A stretch of DNA of 64,000 bases, taken from positions 310,001 to 374,000 of the forward strand of contig NZ_MASW01000002.1 in assembly GCF_003202285.1 (NCBI RefSeq), written 5' to 3'. Every line of letters begins with the position of its first letter. Position 1 is the first letter of the stretch. Below the pieces are notes generated by a model. It saw only the letters and a program-made list of their open reading frames with translations. It made no database searches and had not been told where the DNA came from. Made by a program: the position numbers and the translations under genes. This document shows, in pieces, positions 1 to 8,086 of the stretch. The stretch is from Prauserella muralis (GTDB lineage: Bacteria > Actinomycetota > Actinomycetes > Mycobacteriales > Pseudonocardiaceae).

Positions 1-1
1 C

Positions 2-895
2 TCAGAAGGCGGGCAGGGTGTGCCAGGCGAGGCCGGGATCGCCGGCGTCGTCTCTGAGCACGGTGCCCTCGATCAGCCCGTAGGGCCGGTCGGCGGCATG
101 GAAGACCTCGTTGTCGTTGGAGAGCCCGAACGGGCTCAGGTCCACCAGGAAGTGGTGCTTGTTCGGCAGCGACAGCCGTACCTCGGCGATCTCCGGGCGC
201 CGTTCGAGCACGGCCTCGCCCATGGCGTAGAGGGTCTGCTGCAGCGAGAGGCTGTGCTTGGTCGCGAACGTCTCCACCAGTGCGGCGCGGGCGTCCGCGT
301 GACAGGCACTCCAGTCGATGCCGGTGACGTCGCGGTAGCGCCAGCGTGCGGTGACGGCCGTGGCCAGGATGCGGTCGCTGGTCTCGGCGAGCGTGGTGTA
401 GCGGTCGCGGGGGAAGCCGTGAAACTCCGAGCCGGTCGACTTGAGCACCACCAGACCGCTCACGCCGGACACGACCCACGCCTGCCCGTCGGCGATCGTG
501 ACCGCCGTGGTGCGCCGCTCGTCGCCGGAGCGGGAGAACGCGTGGTCGTGCGGCGTGCCGCCCACGTCGATGCGCTGCCAGCCGTGCCGTTCGATGAGGA
601 TGCGGGCGCCGGTGATCTGCTCGAACGAGGACGTGAAGTGCCTGCCCAGCCGCAGCGCGAAATCCTCGATCTCGCCGACGGGGGCCTGTTTGGCGAAGGC
701 GTAGACGGTGTTCTTCTGGGTGTCGGTGGCGACGACGTCGGCGTTGTCGCCGGTGAGGTGCGTGGCGTCGAGGTTGCCGCGCAGGGCGGTGGACACCGTG
801 AGGTCGGTCAGGTTGTGCACGGGGCCGTCACGGTCGACGGTGACGAGCCGGACCTCGGCCTTGCCGTACTGGTTGGGGCCCAGGGTGATGGCCAT
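2..895 (-). CDS. pucL: Urate oxidase (uricase)
   Basis: Cofactor-independent urate oxidase, 297 aa, complete (the stop codon lies at the window edge). It oxidises urate to 5-hydroxyisourate. The family catalytic residues are visible: Lys12 in YGKAEVRLV, Thr57 in VVATDTQKNTVYA, and His247 in NKHHFLVDLSPFG, in the places expected from fungal and Arthrobacter uricases. The central SEFHGFPRDRYTTL segment is also typical. It is the last gene of a minus-strand run (regulator, OHCU decarboxylase, HIU hydrolase, uricase), 5 nt after the HIU hydrolase stop, so it is almost certainly co-transcribed. The operon could continue beyond the left edge. Confidence 0.97.
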   Translation of the reverse strand: MAITLGPNQYGKAEVRLVTVDRDGPVHNLTDLTVSTALRGNLDATHLTGDNADVVATDTQKNTVYAFAKQAPVGEIEDFALRLGRHFTSSFEQITGARILIERHGWQRIDVGGTPHDHAFSRSGDERRTTAVTIADGQAWVVSGVSGLVVLKSTGSEFHGFPRDRYTTLAETSDRILATAVTARWRYRDVTGIDWSACHADARAALVETFATKHSLSLQQTLYAMGEAVLERRPEIAEVRLSLPNKHHFLVDLSPFGLSNDNEVFHAADRPYGLIEGTVLRDDAGDPGLAWHTLPAF

Positions 896-900
896 ACCGA

Positions 901-1218
901 TCAGCTCCCTCGATAGGTGGAGTAGGCATACGGGCTGAGCAGCACCGGGACGTGGTGGTGCGCGGCGGGGTCGCTGATGCGGAAGGCGATGGTGATCTCG
1001 GGGAAGAAGCCGTCCGCGCCGAGGTAGGACTCGGTGTCGAAGACGAGGCGGTAGACGCCGGCGGGAAGGGTGTCGGGGCCGAGGTCGCGGGCGCGGCCGT
1101 CGGCGTCGGTGTGCGCCCGCGCGAGGACGGTGCCGTCGCGGTCCTCCAGCCGTACCGGGACACCGGCGGCGGGCCGCCCCGCGGCGTTGTCGAGCACGTG
1201 CGTGGTCACCAGGCTCAT
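901..1218 (-). CDS. uraH: 5-hydroxyisourate hydrolase (transthyretin-related)
   Basis: A 105-aa transthyretin-related protein that hydrolyses 5-hydroxyisourate to OHCU, the second step of urate breakdown. The N-terminal THVLDNAAGRPAAGVPV strand and the C-terminal HHHVPVLLSPYAYSTYRGS tail are both present. The YRGS tetrapeptide is the signature separating the enzyme from the thyroid-hormone carrier transthyretin. The ATG at 1218 overlaps the OHCU decarboxylase stop (ATGA), which fixes the start and implies translational coupling. There is no signal peptide, so it is cytoplasmic. Confidence 0.97.
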   Translation of the reverse strand: MSLVTTHVLDNAAGRPAAGVPVRLEDRDGTVLARAHTDADGRARDLGPDTLPAGVYRLVFDTESYLGADGFFPEITIAFRISDPAAHHHVPVLLSPYAYSTYRGS

Positions 1219-1688
1219 GGGATCACCATCTTCGCCAGCCTCAGCTTCGCGATCTTCACCAGTTCGCCGCCCGCGACGGCGAGTTCGGTCTGGGGGTCGT
1301 TGTTCATGCGCCGCCGCAGGTTCGCCAGCAGCTCCTCCCCGCTGCGCCCGCTGGCGCACACAAGGAAGACGTGTCCGAAGTGGTCCTCGTACTCGGCGTT
1401 GGCCGCACGGAACCGCCGCGCCGCTTCGTCGTCCACACCGGACTGTTCGGAGCTCGCGTGCCCCGCCGAGGGCCGCTCGCCGATTCTCGGATGTGCCGCC
1501 ATGGCGGCGTGGATCTCGTCGGGCCGCAGCGGAAGATCCGCCGCGGCGAGCAGGCTTTCGGTGTCGGGGTACGGGCGCCCGGACAGCACGGTGTCGACCC
1601 AGCGCGGCACCGCCAGGCATTCGGTCAGGGGTGCGCGGAGCCGGTCGGGATCGGCGGAGTTGAACTCGGCCAGCCGGAGTTCGGTCAC
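1215..1688 (-). CDS. uraD: OHCU decarboxylase
   Basis: 2-oxo-4-hydroxy-4-carboxy-5-ureidoimidazoline decarboxylase, 157 aa from the chosen GTG, giving S-allantoin. The all-helical family motifs HPRIGER and SSEQSGV carry the catalytic His and Glu; the C-terminal helix holds NLRRRMNN. A TTG at 1745 would give 176 aa, but that extension covers a -35/-10 pair and a palindrome. The GTG at 1688 sits 7-8 nt after the -10, immediately before the conserved LAEFNSADPDRL segment, so a leaderless start is more likely. First structural gene of the urate operon. Confidence 0.95.
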   Translation of the reverse strand: MTELRLAEFNSADPDRLRAPLTECLAVPRWVDTVLSGRPYPDTESLLAAADLPLRPDEIHAAMAAHPRIGERPSAGHASSEQSGVDDEAARRFRAANAEYEDHFGHVFLVCASGRSGEELLANLRRRMNNDPQTELAVAGGELVKIAKLRLAKMVIP

Positions 1689-1695
1689 CCGCAAG

Positions 1696-1724
1696 AACGT
1701 AAGCCGACAATCCGACGGCGTCAA
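1696..1724 (-). promoter_or_regulatory. Leaderless promoter of the urate operon
   Basis: On the minus strand there is a -35 TTGACG (1719-1724), a 17-nt spacer and a -10 TACGTT (1696-1701). The predicted start is at about 1689, which coincides with the GTG of the OHCU decarboxylase. The mRNA would therefore be leaderless, common in actinobacteria. The -35 overlaps the palindrome at 1721-1735, so a bound regulator would block RNA polymerase. Confidence 0.6.
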
Positions 1725-1735
1725 CAATTTGTTGA
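1721..1735. promoter_or_regulatory. Palindromic operator candidate, TCAACAA-T-TTGTTGA
   Basis: A perfect 7-1-7 palindrome lies between the regulator stop (1742) and the uraD start, covering the -35 of the urate operon promoter. By position, the likely ligand is the HTH protein encoded immediately upstream. The repressing role is inferred. Confidence 0.55.
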
Positions 1736-1741
1736 ACTCGA

Positions 1742-2227
1742 TCAAGATTCCGGCGAGGTGCGGTTCAGGTAGTTGTAGACGGTGAACCGCGTGACGCCGA
1801 GCGCGTCGGCGACCGCCGCGACGGACTTCCTGAGCTGGAAGGCGCCGCGTTCCTCCAGCAGCCGCACGGCCCGCTGCTTGCCGGGCCGGTCCAGGCCGGC
1901 CAGCGGGCGGCCGAGCTCGTTCTCCACCTCGCGGAGCATGCGGGCCAGCACGCTGCCCGGTTCGGCGGCGGGAGCCGCGGCGGGCTCGCCGCCGGGCACC
2001 TGCAGCCGCAACGTCAGCCGGGTGGCGCCGCCGGACAGCGCGGCGCGGGCGATCGACGGCAGCGCGTCCAGCAGGGCGTCGGCCTCGCCGCGCGCCGAGG
2101 TGCCGAGCGGGCCGAACGACGTGGTCAGACCCGCGTCGTCGGCCGCCTGCCGGGCCCGCACGGCGTGCTCGGGCGGCTCACCTTCGCCCCGGAACGGTTC
2201 GCTCGTGAACTCCGCTTCCAGCTCCAC
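1742..2227 (-). CDS. Regulator: thiamine-binding-like domain plus HTH
   Basis: A 161-aa protein. The first ~80 residues look like the small ferredoxin-like thiamine-binding/DUF77 fold (note the GLTTSFGPLGTSARGE stretch). A ~25-residue Ala/Pro/Gly linker follows. The C-terminal ~55 residues contain a helix-turn-helix, QLRKSVAAVADALGVTRFTV followed by YNYLNR. It is probably a ligand-responsive regulator of the urate genes directly downstream, acting at the palindrome at 1721-1735. Domain assignment is from sequence character only; the ligand is unknown (urate or an allantoin intermediate would fit the context). It is divergent from hyi-glxR-gcl and may control both sides. Confidence 0.75.
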   Translation of the reverse strand: MELEAEFTSEPFRGEGEPPEHAVRARQAADDAGLTTSFGPLGTSARGEADALLDALPSIARAALSGGATRLTLRLQVPGGEPAAAPAAEPGSVLARMLREVENELGRPLAGLDRPGKQRAVRLLEERGAFQLRKSVAAVADALGVTRFTVYNYLNRTSPES

Positions 2228-2255
2228 ACCCGCAACGTAGCTCCCGGCCAGGCCG

Positions 2256-2285
2256 TTGACGAGACCGCCGTCACCTGGTTACTGT
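2256..2285 (+). promoter_or_regulatory. Promoter candidate for hyi-glxR-gcl
   Basis: TTGACG (2256-2261), an 18-nt spacer, then TACTGT (2280-2285), 55 nt upstream of the hyi ATG. The following leader (about 2292-2340) contains TTCCGTATTGCGAA, which has matching TTC/GAA ends. This looks like a degenerate operator half-pair of the kind bound by IclR-type glyoxylate regulators; that reading is speculative. Confidence 0.4.
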
Positions 2286-2340
2286 CATAGTACGAAAGTT
2301 TGATTCCGTATTGCGAAATTCGTCCCGGAAGTACGGTGCT

Positions 2341-3195
2341 ATGGCCGATCACTCCGGCGCACGGCACGGCCTGCGCTACGACATCAACCTGTCCCTGTTG
2401 TTCACCGAGCTGCCGGTGCTCCGGCGGCCGGAGGCGGCCAGGGCGGCCGGATTCGACGCGATCGAGTTCTGGTGGCCGTTCGAGGTCGCGGTGCCCGGCG
2501 ACGCCGAGGTCGACGCGTTCGTCTCCGCGGTCACCGACGCCGGCGTCGCGCTCGTCGGACTCAACTTCTTCGCCGGCGACATGCCGGGTGGCGACCGGGG
2601 GCTGGTGTCCTGGGTCGGCCGGGAACCGGAGTTCCGCGACAGCGTCGACGTGGCGCTGGGCATCGCGCGCAGGCTCGGCTGCCGGACGTTCAACGCGCTC
2701 TACGGCAACCGGGTGGACGGCGTGGAACCCGCCGAGCAGGACGAGCTGGCGCTGTCCACTCTGGACCAGCTCGCGGGCGCCGTCGCGGAGCTCGACGGGC
2801 AGGTGGTGCTCGAGCCGCTGTCGGCGGCACCCCGCTACCCGCTGCGCACCGCCGCCGACGCGCTCGCGGTGATCGACAAGGTCGGCCGCCCGAACGTCAC
2901 GCTGCTGGCCGACCTCTACCACCTCGCCGTCAACGGCGACGACCTCGCGAGCGTGATCGCCGAGCACACCGGGCGCATCGGTCACGTGCAGATCGCCGAC
3001 GCGCCCGGCCGCGGCGAGCCGGGCAGCGGCGAGCTGGACCTCGACGGTCACCTCGCCGCACTCCAGGCCGCCGGATACGGCGGGTTCGTGGGACTCGAGT
3101 ACAAGCCGACCACCGACAGCGAGTCGTCCCTCGGCTGGCTGCCGAGGGCTCGCAGGGCGGCACGGGCAGAAGAGGCAAGGAGGGCGCAGTCATGA
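2341..3195 (+). CDS. hyi: Hydroxypyruvate isomerase, TIM barrel
   Basis: A 284-aa xylose-isomerase-like TIM-barrel protein. It interconverts hydroxypyruvate and tartronate semialdehyde, the product of glyoxylate carboligase. Family features are RYDINLSLLFTELP near the N-terminus, AGFDAIEFWWPF, HVQIADAPGRGEPGSGELD (metal-binding His and Asp) and GLEYKP near the end. The ATG at 2341 precedes the conserved RYDINL segment; an in-frame TTG 30 nt earlier lies in the leader. The stop overlaps the glxR ATG (ATGA). Confidence 0.93.
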   Translation: MADHSGARHGLRYDINLSLLFTELPVLRRPEAARAAGFDAIEFWWPFEVAVPGDAEVDAFVSAVTDAGVALVGLNFFAGDMPGGDRGLVSWVGREPEFRDSVDVALGIARRLGCRTFNALYGNRVDGVEPAEQDELALSTLDQLAGAVAELDGQVVLEPLSAAPRYPLRTAADALAVIDKVGRPNVTLLADLYHLAVNGDDLASVIAEHTGRIGHVQIADAPGRGEPGSGELDLDGHLAALQAAGYGGFVGLEYKPTTDSESSLGWLPRARRAARAEEARRAQS

Positions 3196-4067
3196 ACGTC
3201 GGATTCATCGGTCTCGGGATCATGGGCACGCCGATGGCCGGGCACCTGGTGGCCGCGGGCCACGCGGTCGGCGGCTACGACGTGGTTCCCGAGGCCGTCG
3301 CGAAGCTCGCCGCCGCGGGCGGGCGCGCCGCGTCGTCGGTGGCCGACGCCGTCGAGGGCGCCGAGGTCGTCATCACCATGCTGCCCAACCATCCCCAGGT
3401 CGAGGAGGTCGTGCTCGGCGCGGGCGGGGTGCTGGACAACGCCAAGCCGGGCACGCTGCTCGTCGACATGAGCACGATCCGGCCGGAGACCTCGATCGAG
3501 GTGGCCAAGGCCGCGCAGGAGAAGGGCGTGCGCGTGCTCGACGCCCCGGTGTCCGGCGGCGAGGCCGGGGCCAGGCAGGCCGCGCTGTCCATCATGGTCG
3601 GTGGCGACGAGGCCGACTTCGCCGTCGCGCGGCCGCTGCTGGAGGCCGTCGGCAAGACCATCGTGCACGTCGGCCCGCACGGCGCCGGCCAGGTGGTCAA
3701 GGCGGCGAACCAGCTGGTGGTGGGTGGCATCTACGCCCTGGTGGGCGAGGCCATCGTGCTCATGGAGGGCTGCGGCGTCGACGCGAAGACCGGCCTCGAC
3801 GTGCTCGCCGGGGGCCTGGCCGCCAACCGCATCCTCGACCTCAAGCGCGAGTCGATGGTGGCCCGGCAGTTCGAGCCCGGCTTCCGCATCGACCTGCACC
3901 ACAAGGACATGGGCATCGCGATGGCCGCGGCCAGGCAGGCCGACGTGTCGCTGCCGATGACGGGGCTGGTGACGCAGCTCGTGGCCGCGGCCCGCGCGAT
4001 GGGGCACGGCTCACTCGACCACTCCGCGCTGCTCAAGGTCACCGAGCAGCTCTCCGGCCGGGCCTGA
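3192..4067 (+). CDS. glxR: 2-hydroxy-3-oxopropionate (tartronate semialdehyde) reductase
   Basis: A 291-aa beta-hydroxyacid dehydrogenase that reduces tartronate semialdehyde to D-glycerate. The N-terminal dinucleotide-binding loop GFIGLGIMGTPMA spans residues 4-16. The substrate motif DAPVSGGEAGA is at 117-127, and the catalytic Lys is Lys170 in GAGQVVKAANQ. Length and motifs match GarR/GlxR. The start overlaps the hyi stop, and gcl begins 16 nt after its own stop, so the three form one operon turning glyoxylate into glycerate. No glycerate kinase is in the window. Confidence 0.95.
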   Translation: MNVGFIGLGIMGTPMAGHLVAAGHAVGGYDVVPEAVAKLAAAGGRAASSVADAVEGAEVVITMLPNHPQVEEVVLGAGGVLDNAKPGTLLVDMSTIRPETSIEVAKAAQEKGVRVLDAPVSGGEAGARQAALSIMVGGDEADFAVARPLLEAVGKTIVHVGPHGAGQVVKAANQLVVGGIYALVGEAIVLMEGCGVDAKTGLDVLAGGLAANRILDLKRESMVARQFEPGFRIDLHHKDMGIAMAAARQADVSLPMTGLVTQLVAAARAMGHGSLDHSALLKVTEQLSGRA

Positions 4068-4083
4068 AGGGACACCAGAGACC

Positions 4084-5781
4084 ATGGCGAAGATTCCGGT
4101 GATGCAGGCGGTCGTCGAGGTGCTCGCGTCCGAAGGCGTGGACACCGCGTTCGGCTGCCCCGGCGCGGCGATCCTGCCGCTGTACCAGGCGCTGCAGGAC
4201 AGCGACATCGAGCATCTCGTCGTGCGCCACGAGGAGGGCGCCACGCACATGGCCGACGGCTGGGCGCGCACGACCGGCAACGTCGGCGTCGCCATCGGCA
4301 CGTCGGGTCCCGCGGGCACCAACATGATCACCGGCCTGTACACCGCGCAGGCCGACTCGATCCCGATCCTGTGCATCACGGGGCAGGCCGTGTCCTCGAA
4401 GCTGCACCAGGAGGCGTTCCAGGCGGTCGACATCGTCGAGATCGCCAAGCCGGTCACCAAGTGGGCGGTGCAGGTGAAGGAGGCCGCGCAGGCCCCGTGG
4501 ATCTTCCGCGAGGCGTTCCGGGTCGCGCGGTCGGGCAGGCCGGGGCCCGTGCTCATCGACCTGCCCCTGGACGTGCAGAAGCAGGAGATCCAGTGGGACT
4601 CGGCCATCGACGCGCCGTTTCCCGTGGTCACGCCCGCACCCTCGCCCGCGCGGGTCGAGCGGGCGCTGGACATGCTGCTGGCGGCGCGGCGGCCGCTGAT
4701 CCTCGCCGGGGGCGGCGTCATCCTCGGCGACGCGAGTGAGCGGCTGCGGGCCGTCGCGGAACGGCTGGGCGTGCCGGTGGGCGTGACGCTCATGGGCAAG
4801 GGGTGCTTTCCCGAGGACCACCCGCTGTTCGCGGGCATGGCGGGCATCCAGACGTCGCAGCGCTGGGCCAACGCGGCGTTCCTGGAGGCCGACCTGGTGC
4901 TCGCACTCGGCGCGCGGTTCGGCGACCGGCACACCGGCGCGCTCGACGTCTACCGGGGTGAGCGCAAGTTCATCCACGTCGACATCGAGCCGACCCAGAT
5001 CGGCAAGGTGTTCGGGCCGGATCTCGGCGTCGTGGCCGACACCGGCGCGTTCCTGGAGGCGCTGCTGCTGGCCATCGACGAACGGGACGCGCCGATCGAC
5101 CCGGGCGTGCCGGTGTGGGTCAACCGCATCGCCGAGCTCAAGAAGGAGCTGCCCCGGCGCGAGGACTTCGACGCCGTGCCGATCAAGGCGCCCAGGGTCT
5201 TCAAGGAGATCAACGACTGCTACGGCGAGGACACCTACTTCGTCACCGCCATCGGGCTGTACCAGATCTGGTCCGGGCAGTTCCAGCGTGCGCACAAGCC
5301 ACGGCACTACCAGGTGTGCGGGCAGGCCGGGCCGCTCGGCTGGGAGATCCCGGCCGCCATCGGGGTCAAGAAGGCCCGGCCCGGCGCCGAGGTGGTCGGC
5401 GTCGTCGGCGACTACTCGTTCCAGTTCCTGGTCGAGGAGCTGGCGGTGGCCGCGCAGTACGACATCCCGTTCGTGCTGATCATGCTCAACAACGAGTATC
5501 TGGGCCTGATCCGGCAGGCCGAGACGGGCTACGACATGAACTTCCAGGTCGATCTGCACTACGACGAGTACGGCACCGACAACGTGAAGATCATGGAGGC
5601 CTACGGCTGCTCCGGGGTGCGCGTGGTGGAGCCGGGCGAGATCCGCGGCTCGCTGGAGTGGGCCCGCAAGGAGGCCGACCGCACCAGCCGCCCGGTGCTC
5701 GTGGAGATCATGATCGAGCGCGAGGCCAACGCCGCGATGGGCACCGCGCTGGACAACGTCAGGGAGTTCGAACCGTCCTGA
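4084..5781 (+). CDS. gcl: Glyoxylate carboligase homologue (ThDP enzyme)
   Basis: A 565-aa thiamine-diphosphate enzyme, expected to join two glyoxylates into tartronate semialdehyde plus CO2. The PYR domain begins VEVLASEGVDTAFGCPGAA; GTSGPAGTNMITGLY and ILCITGQAV are Gcl-like. The ThDP/Mg motif is GDYSFQFL...MLNNEYLGLIRQ. Context (hyi and glxR upstream) supports Gcl. Odd points: it is somewhat shorter than typical Gcl (about 590 aa), and it reads RHEEGATHMADG where E. coli Gcl reads RHVEGASHMAEG. It therefore has Glu50 at the place of the Val51 that sets Gcl apart from other ThDP enzymes. A related carboligase or lyase specificity cannot be ruled out. Confidence 0.85.
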   Translation: MAKIPVMQAVVEVLASEGVDTAFGCPGAAILPLYQALQDSDIEHLVVRHEEGATHMADGWARTTGNVGVAIGTSGPAGTNMITGLYTAQADSIPILCITGQAVSSKLHQEAFQAVDIVEIAKPVTKWAVQVKEAAQAPWIFREAFRVARSGRPGPVLIDLPLDVQKQEIQWDSAIDAPFPVVTPAPSPARVERALDMLLAARRPLILAGGGVILGDASERLRAVAERLGVPVGVTLMGKGCFPEDHPLFAGMAGIQTSQRWANAAFLEADLVLALGARFGDRHTGALDVYRGERKFIHVDIEPTQIGKVFGPDLGVVADTGAFLEALLLAIDERDAPIDPGVPVWVNRIAELKKELPRREDFDAVPIKAPRVFKEINDCYGEDTYFVTAIGLYQIWSGQFQRAHKPRHYQVCGQAGPLGWEIPAAIGVKKARPGAEVVGVVGDYSFQFLVEELAVAAQYDIPFVLIMLNNEYLGLIRQAETGYDMNFQVDLHYDEYGTDNVKIMEAYGCSGVRVVEPGEIRGSLEWARKEADRTSRPVLVEIMIEREANAAMGTALDNVREFEPS

Positions 5782-5792
5782 CCCGCGCGGCG

Positions 5793-5828
5793 AACGGCCC
5801 GTTCCCCGGCATCGTGGAGCGGGCCGTT
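5793..5828. terminator. Bidirectional terminator hairpin between gcl and the XRE gene
   Basis: AACGGCCCG (5793-5801) and CGGGCCGTT (5820-5828) form a perfect 9-bp stem with an 18-nt loop, 12 nt after the gcl stop and 8 nt before the end of the convergent XRE gene. It lacks a long T-run, as is common in GC-rich actinobacteria. Confidence 0.6.
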
Positions 5829-5836
5829 TCCGCCTG

Positions 5837-6439
5837 TCAGGGCAGGTTCACCCAGATGGCGACCGCGGGGTCCTCGCCCGCGTTGCGGATGCGGTGCGGG
5901 GTGGTGGACGGGAACCGGATCGAGTCGCCGGGCCCCAGCTCGTACTGCTCGAAGCCGATGTCGAGGGTCAGCCTGCCCGTGAGCACGCTGCCCATCTCGT
6001 GCCCGCTGTGCCGCAGGTACTCGGAATCCTGGCTGGAGCTGGAGCCGGGCGGGTAGGTCGACTCGAAGATCTCCACGCCCGGGATCGGCACCGGGGTGAG
6101 CCTGCGGTAGCGCACGCCGTGGCCGAGCGAGAGGGCAGGCCCCTCGCCGGCGCGCGCGACCACGACGTCGTCGGGCTTGACCTCGGCGGCGGCCTCCTCG
6201 GCGAGCGCCTCGGGCGCGTCCTCGCCGAACGCGGCGGCCAGCGGCACCTCCAGGATCGACACGATCTGGAACAGCCGCGTCACCGACGGCCGCATCTTGC
6301 CGCGCTCCATCTGCGACAGCGCGCTGGGACTGATGCCGAGCGCCCCTGCCAGCGCGCGCAGTGACATGCCGCGCTCCTCCCGGAGTGCCCGGATCCGGGC
6401 CCCGAGTTCCTGGTCGTCGGGCGGCGCACCGGGGAGCAT
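5837..6439 (-). CDS. XRE-family regulator with C-terminal cupin
   Basis: A 200-aa regulator. The N-terminal HTH_3 domain (about residues 12-66) includes MSLRALAGALGISPSALSQM. The C-terminal cupin (about 110-198) has the GHEMGSVLTGRLTLDIG and LGPGDSIRFPSTTPHRIRN segments, a small-molecule-binding jelly roll. It is transcribed divergently from the allantoin permease operon across a 126-nt gap carrying a perfect palindrome, so it most likely controls that operon and itself. The effector is not readable from sequence; an allantoin or glyoxylate-pathway metabolite fits the neighbours. Confidence 0.88.
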   Translation of the reverse strand: MLPGAPPDDQELGARIRALREERGMSLRALAGALGISPSALSQMERGKMRPSVTRLFQIVSILEVPLAAAFGEDAPEALAEEAAAEVKPDDVVVARAGEGPALSLGHGVRYRRLTPVPIPGVEIFESTYPPGSSSSQDSEYLRHSGHEMGSVLTGRLTLDIGFEQYELGPGDSIRFPSTTPHRIRNAGEDPAVAIWVNLP

Positions 6440-6485
6440 GAGCCCCAGTCTACGAGCCTGTTACGCAGCGGGCTCGGGTCTTTAC

Positions 6486-6503
6486 GTGAAGGAAACCCTT
6501 CAC
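6486..6503. promoter_or_regulatory. Operator candidate GTGAAGG-N4-CCTTCAC
   Basis: A perfect 7-4-7 palindrome in the divergent gap between the XRE-cupin gene and the NCS1 permease. Further right, a weak promoter pair (TTCAGT at 6510-6515, 17 nt, TACCCT at 6533-6538) precedes the permease RBS GGAGG. Binding by the XRE-cupin protein is inferred from position. Confidence 0.6.
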
Positions 6504-6565
6504 AAGGTGTTCAGTTATAGCTTCACACTCGCTACCCTGAACGCACCCGAGCACGGAGGTTGGCG

Positions 6566-8086
6566 ATGGCCACTCCCGCACGCACGACACAGGCAGCGAC
6601 CACGCGGCCCGTCCGGTACGCGCCGCACCTCTACAACGACGACCTCGCGCCCGTGCGCAAACGCACGTGGGGCACCTACAGCATCTTCGCCCTCTGGATG
6701 GCGGACACGCACGCCATCAGCAACTACACGTTCGCGGCCGGGCTGTTCGTTCTCGGCCTCGCCGCATGGCAGGTCTTTCTCGCCCTGCTCGTCGGCATCA
6801 CGATCGTCTACATCGGCATGAACCTCATGGGCCACGCGGGGCACCGCACCGGTGTGCCGTTCCCCGTGCTGGCCAGGGTCAGCTTCGGCGTGTACGGCGC
6901 CAACATCCCGGCCCTGATCCGCGCGATCATCGCCATCGCCTGGTACGGCATCCAGACGTGGCTCGCCTCGGTGGCGCTGGTGGTGCTGGCCGTGCAGGTG
7001 TTCCCTGGGCTCTCGCCCCACACCACCAACGACGTCCTTGGACTGTCCACTCTGGGCTGGGCGGCGTTCGGCTTCATGTGGCTGGTCCAGCTGCTGATCC
7101 TCTCCCGCGGCATGGAGACCATCCGCAAGGTCCAGGACTGGGCCACCGGTCCGCTGGTGTGGATCATCATGCTCTTCCTGGCGGGCTGGCTGCTGATCAA
7201 GGCCGGCTTCGACATCTCGCTCACCGACTCGCTCACCGACCTGCCCGCGAGTGAGCAGTGGCGGCAGAGCATCGCGGCGGTGGGCCTGACCATCGCCACG
7301 TTCATGACGCTGATCCTCAACTACGGCGACTTCGCCCGGTTCACCAAGAGCCACCGGGCCTACCGGCGCGGCAACCTGCTCGGCCTGCCGCTGAACTTCT
7401 CGCTGTTCGCGCTGGCCTCGGTGCTCACGACGGCGGGCGCCATCGCGGTGTTCGGCGAGGCCATCACCGAGCCGGTCGAGATCGTGGCCCGCATCGACAA
7501 CCCGTGGGTCACCCTCGTCGGCGCGATCACGTTCATCGTCGCCACCGTCGGCATCAACATCGTCGCCAACTTCGTGTCCCCCGCCTACGACCTGGCGAAC
7601 CTGGCGCCGAAGTACCTGAACTTCAAGCGTGGCGGGCTCATCAGCGCCGTGCTCGCCGTGCTGGTGATGCCGTGGGAGCTGTACTCCAACCCCGTCGTGG
7701 TGAACTACTTCCTCGGCGGCCTGGCGGCGTTCCTCGCGCCGCTGGTGGCGATCCTGCTGGTCGACTACTACCTCGTGCGGCGGGGGCACATCGTCGTCGA
7801 CGACCTGTTCACCGACGAGACGTCGGCGGCCTACTACTACCGCCGCGGTTTCAATCCCATCGCGCTGCAGGCCTTCCTGCCCGCCGCGGTGGTGTCCGGC
7901 GTGCTCGCGCTCGTGCCCGCCTTCTCCGCGGTGGCCCCGTTCTCGTGGGTGCTGGGCGTCGGCATCGCGGGCGGCATCTACTACTGGCGCAGCGGCCGCG
8001 TCCGCACCGGCCCCCTACCGAATGAGGTGATTGCGTGCGCATCCTCGTCGTCAACCCCAACCGGGTCGACGCCTGCACCGAGCTGA
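6566..8086 (+). CDS. pucI: NCS1 family allantoin permease
   Basis: A 506-aa membrane transporter of the nucleobase:cation symporter-1 family with about 12 hydrophobic segments. The N-terminal LYNDDLAPVRKRTWGTYSIF leads into TM1, as in PucI/Mhp1-type proteins. GGAGG 6 nt upstream supports the ATG at 6566. It is the first gene of an operon with allantoin racemase, allantoinase and allantoicase, which points to allantoin (or a related ureide) as the substrate. Its C-terminal 52 nt overlap the racemase gene in another frame, giving a Ser/Thr/Ala/Pro tail ([16 protein letters not shown]) unlike the rest of the protein. Confidence 0.92.
   Translation: MATPARTTQAATTRPVRYAPHLYNDDLAPVRKRTWGTYSIFALWMADTHAISNYTFAAGLFVLGLAAWQVFLALLVGITIVYIGMNLMGHAGHRTGVPFPVLARVSFGVYGANIPALIRAIIAIAWYGIQTWLASVALVVLAVQVFPGLSPHTTNDVLGLSTLGWAAFGFMWLVQLLILSRGMETIRKVQDWATGPLVWIIMLFLAGWLLIKAGFDISLTDSLTDLPASEQWRQSIAAVGLTIATFMTLILNYGDFARFTKSHRAYRRGNLLGLPLNFSLFALASVLTTAGAIAVFGEAITEPVEIVARIDNPWVTLVGAITFIVATVGINIVANFVSPAYDLANLAPKYLNFKRGGLISAVLAVLVMPWELYSNPVVVNYFLGGLAAFLAPLVAILLVDYYLVRRGHIVVDDLFTDETSAAYYYRRGFNPIALQAFLPAAVVSGVLALVPAFSAVAPFSWVLGVGIAGGIYYWRSGRVRTGPLPNEVIACASSSSTPTGSTPAPS

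Noticed and set aside
2296-2320. Firm IclR/AllR operator upstream of hyi
   Set aside because: Only the outer TTC/GAA of TTCCGTATTGCGAA are symmetric, and no IclR gene adjoins this operon.
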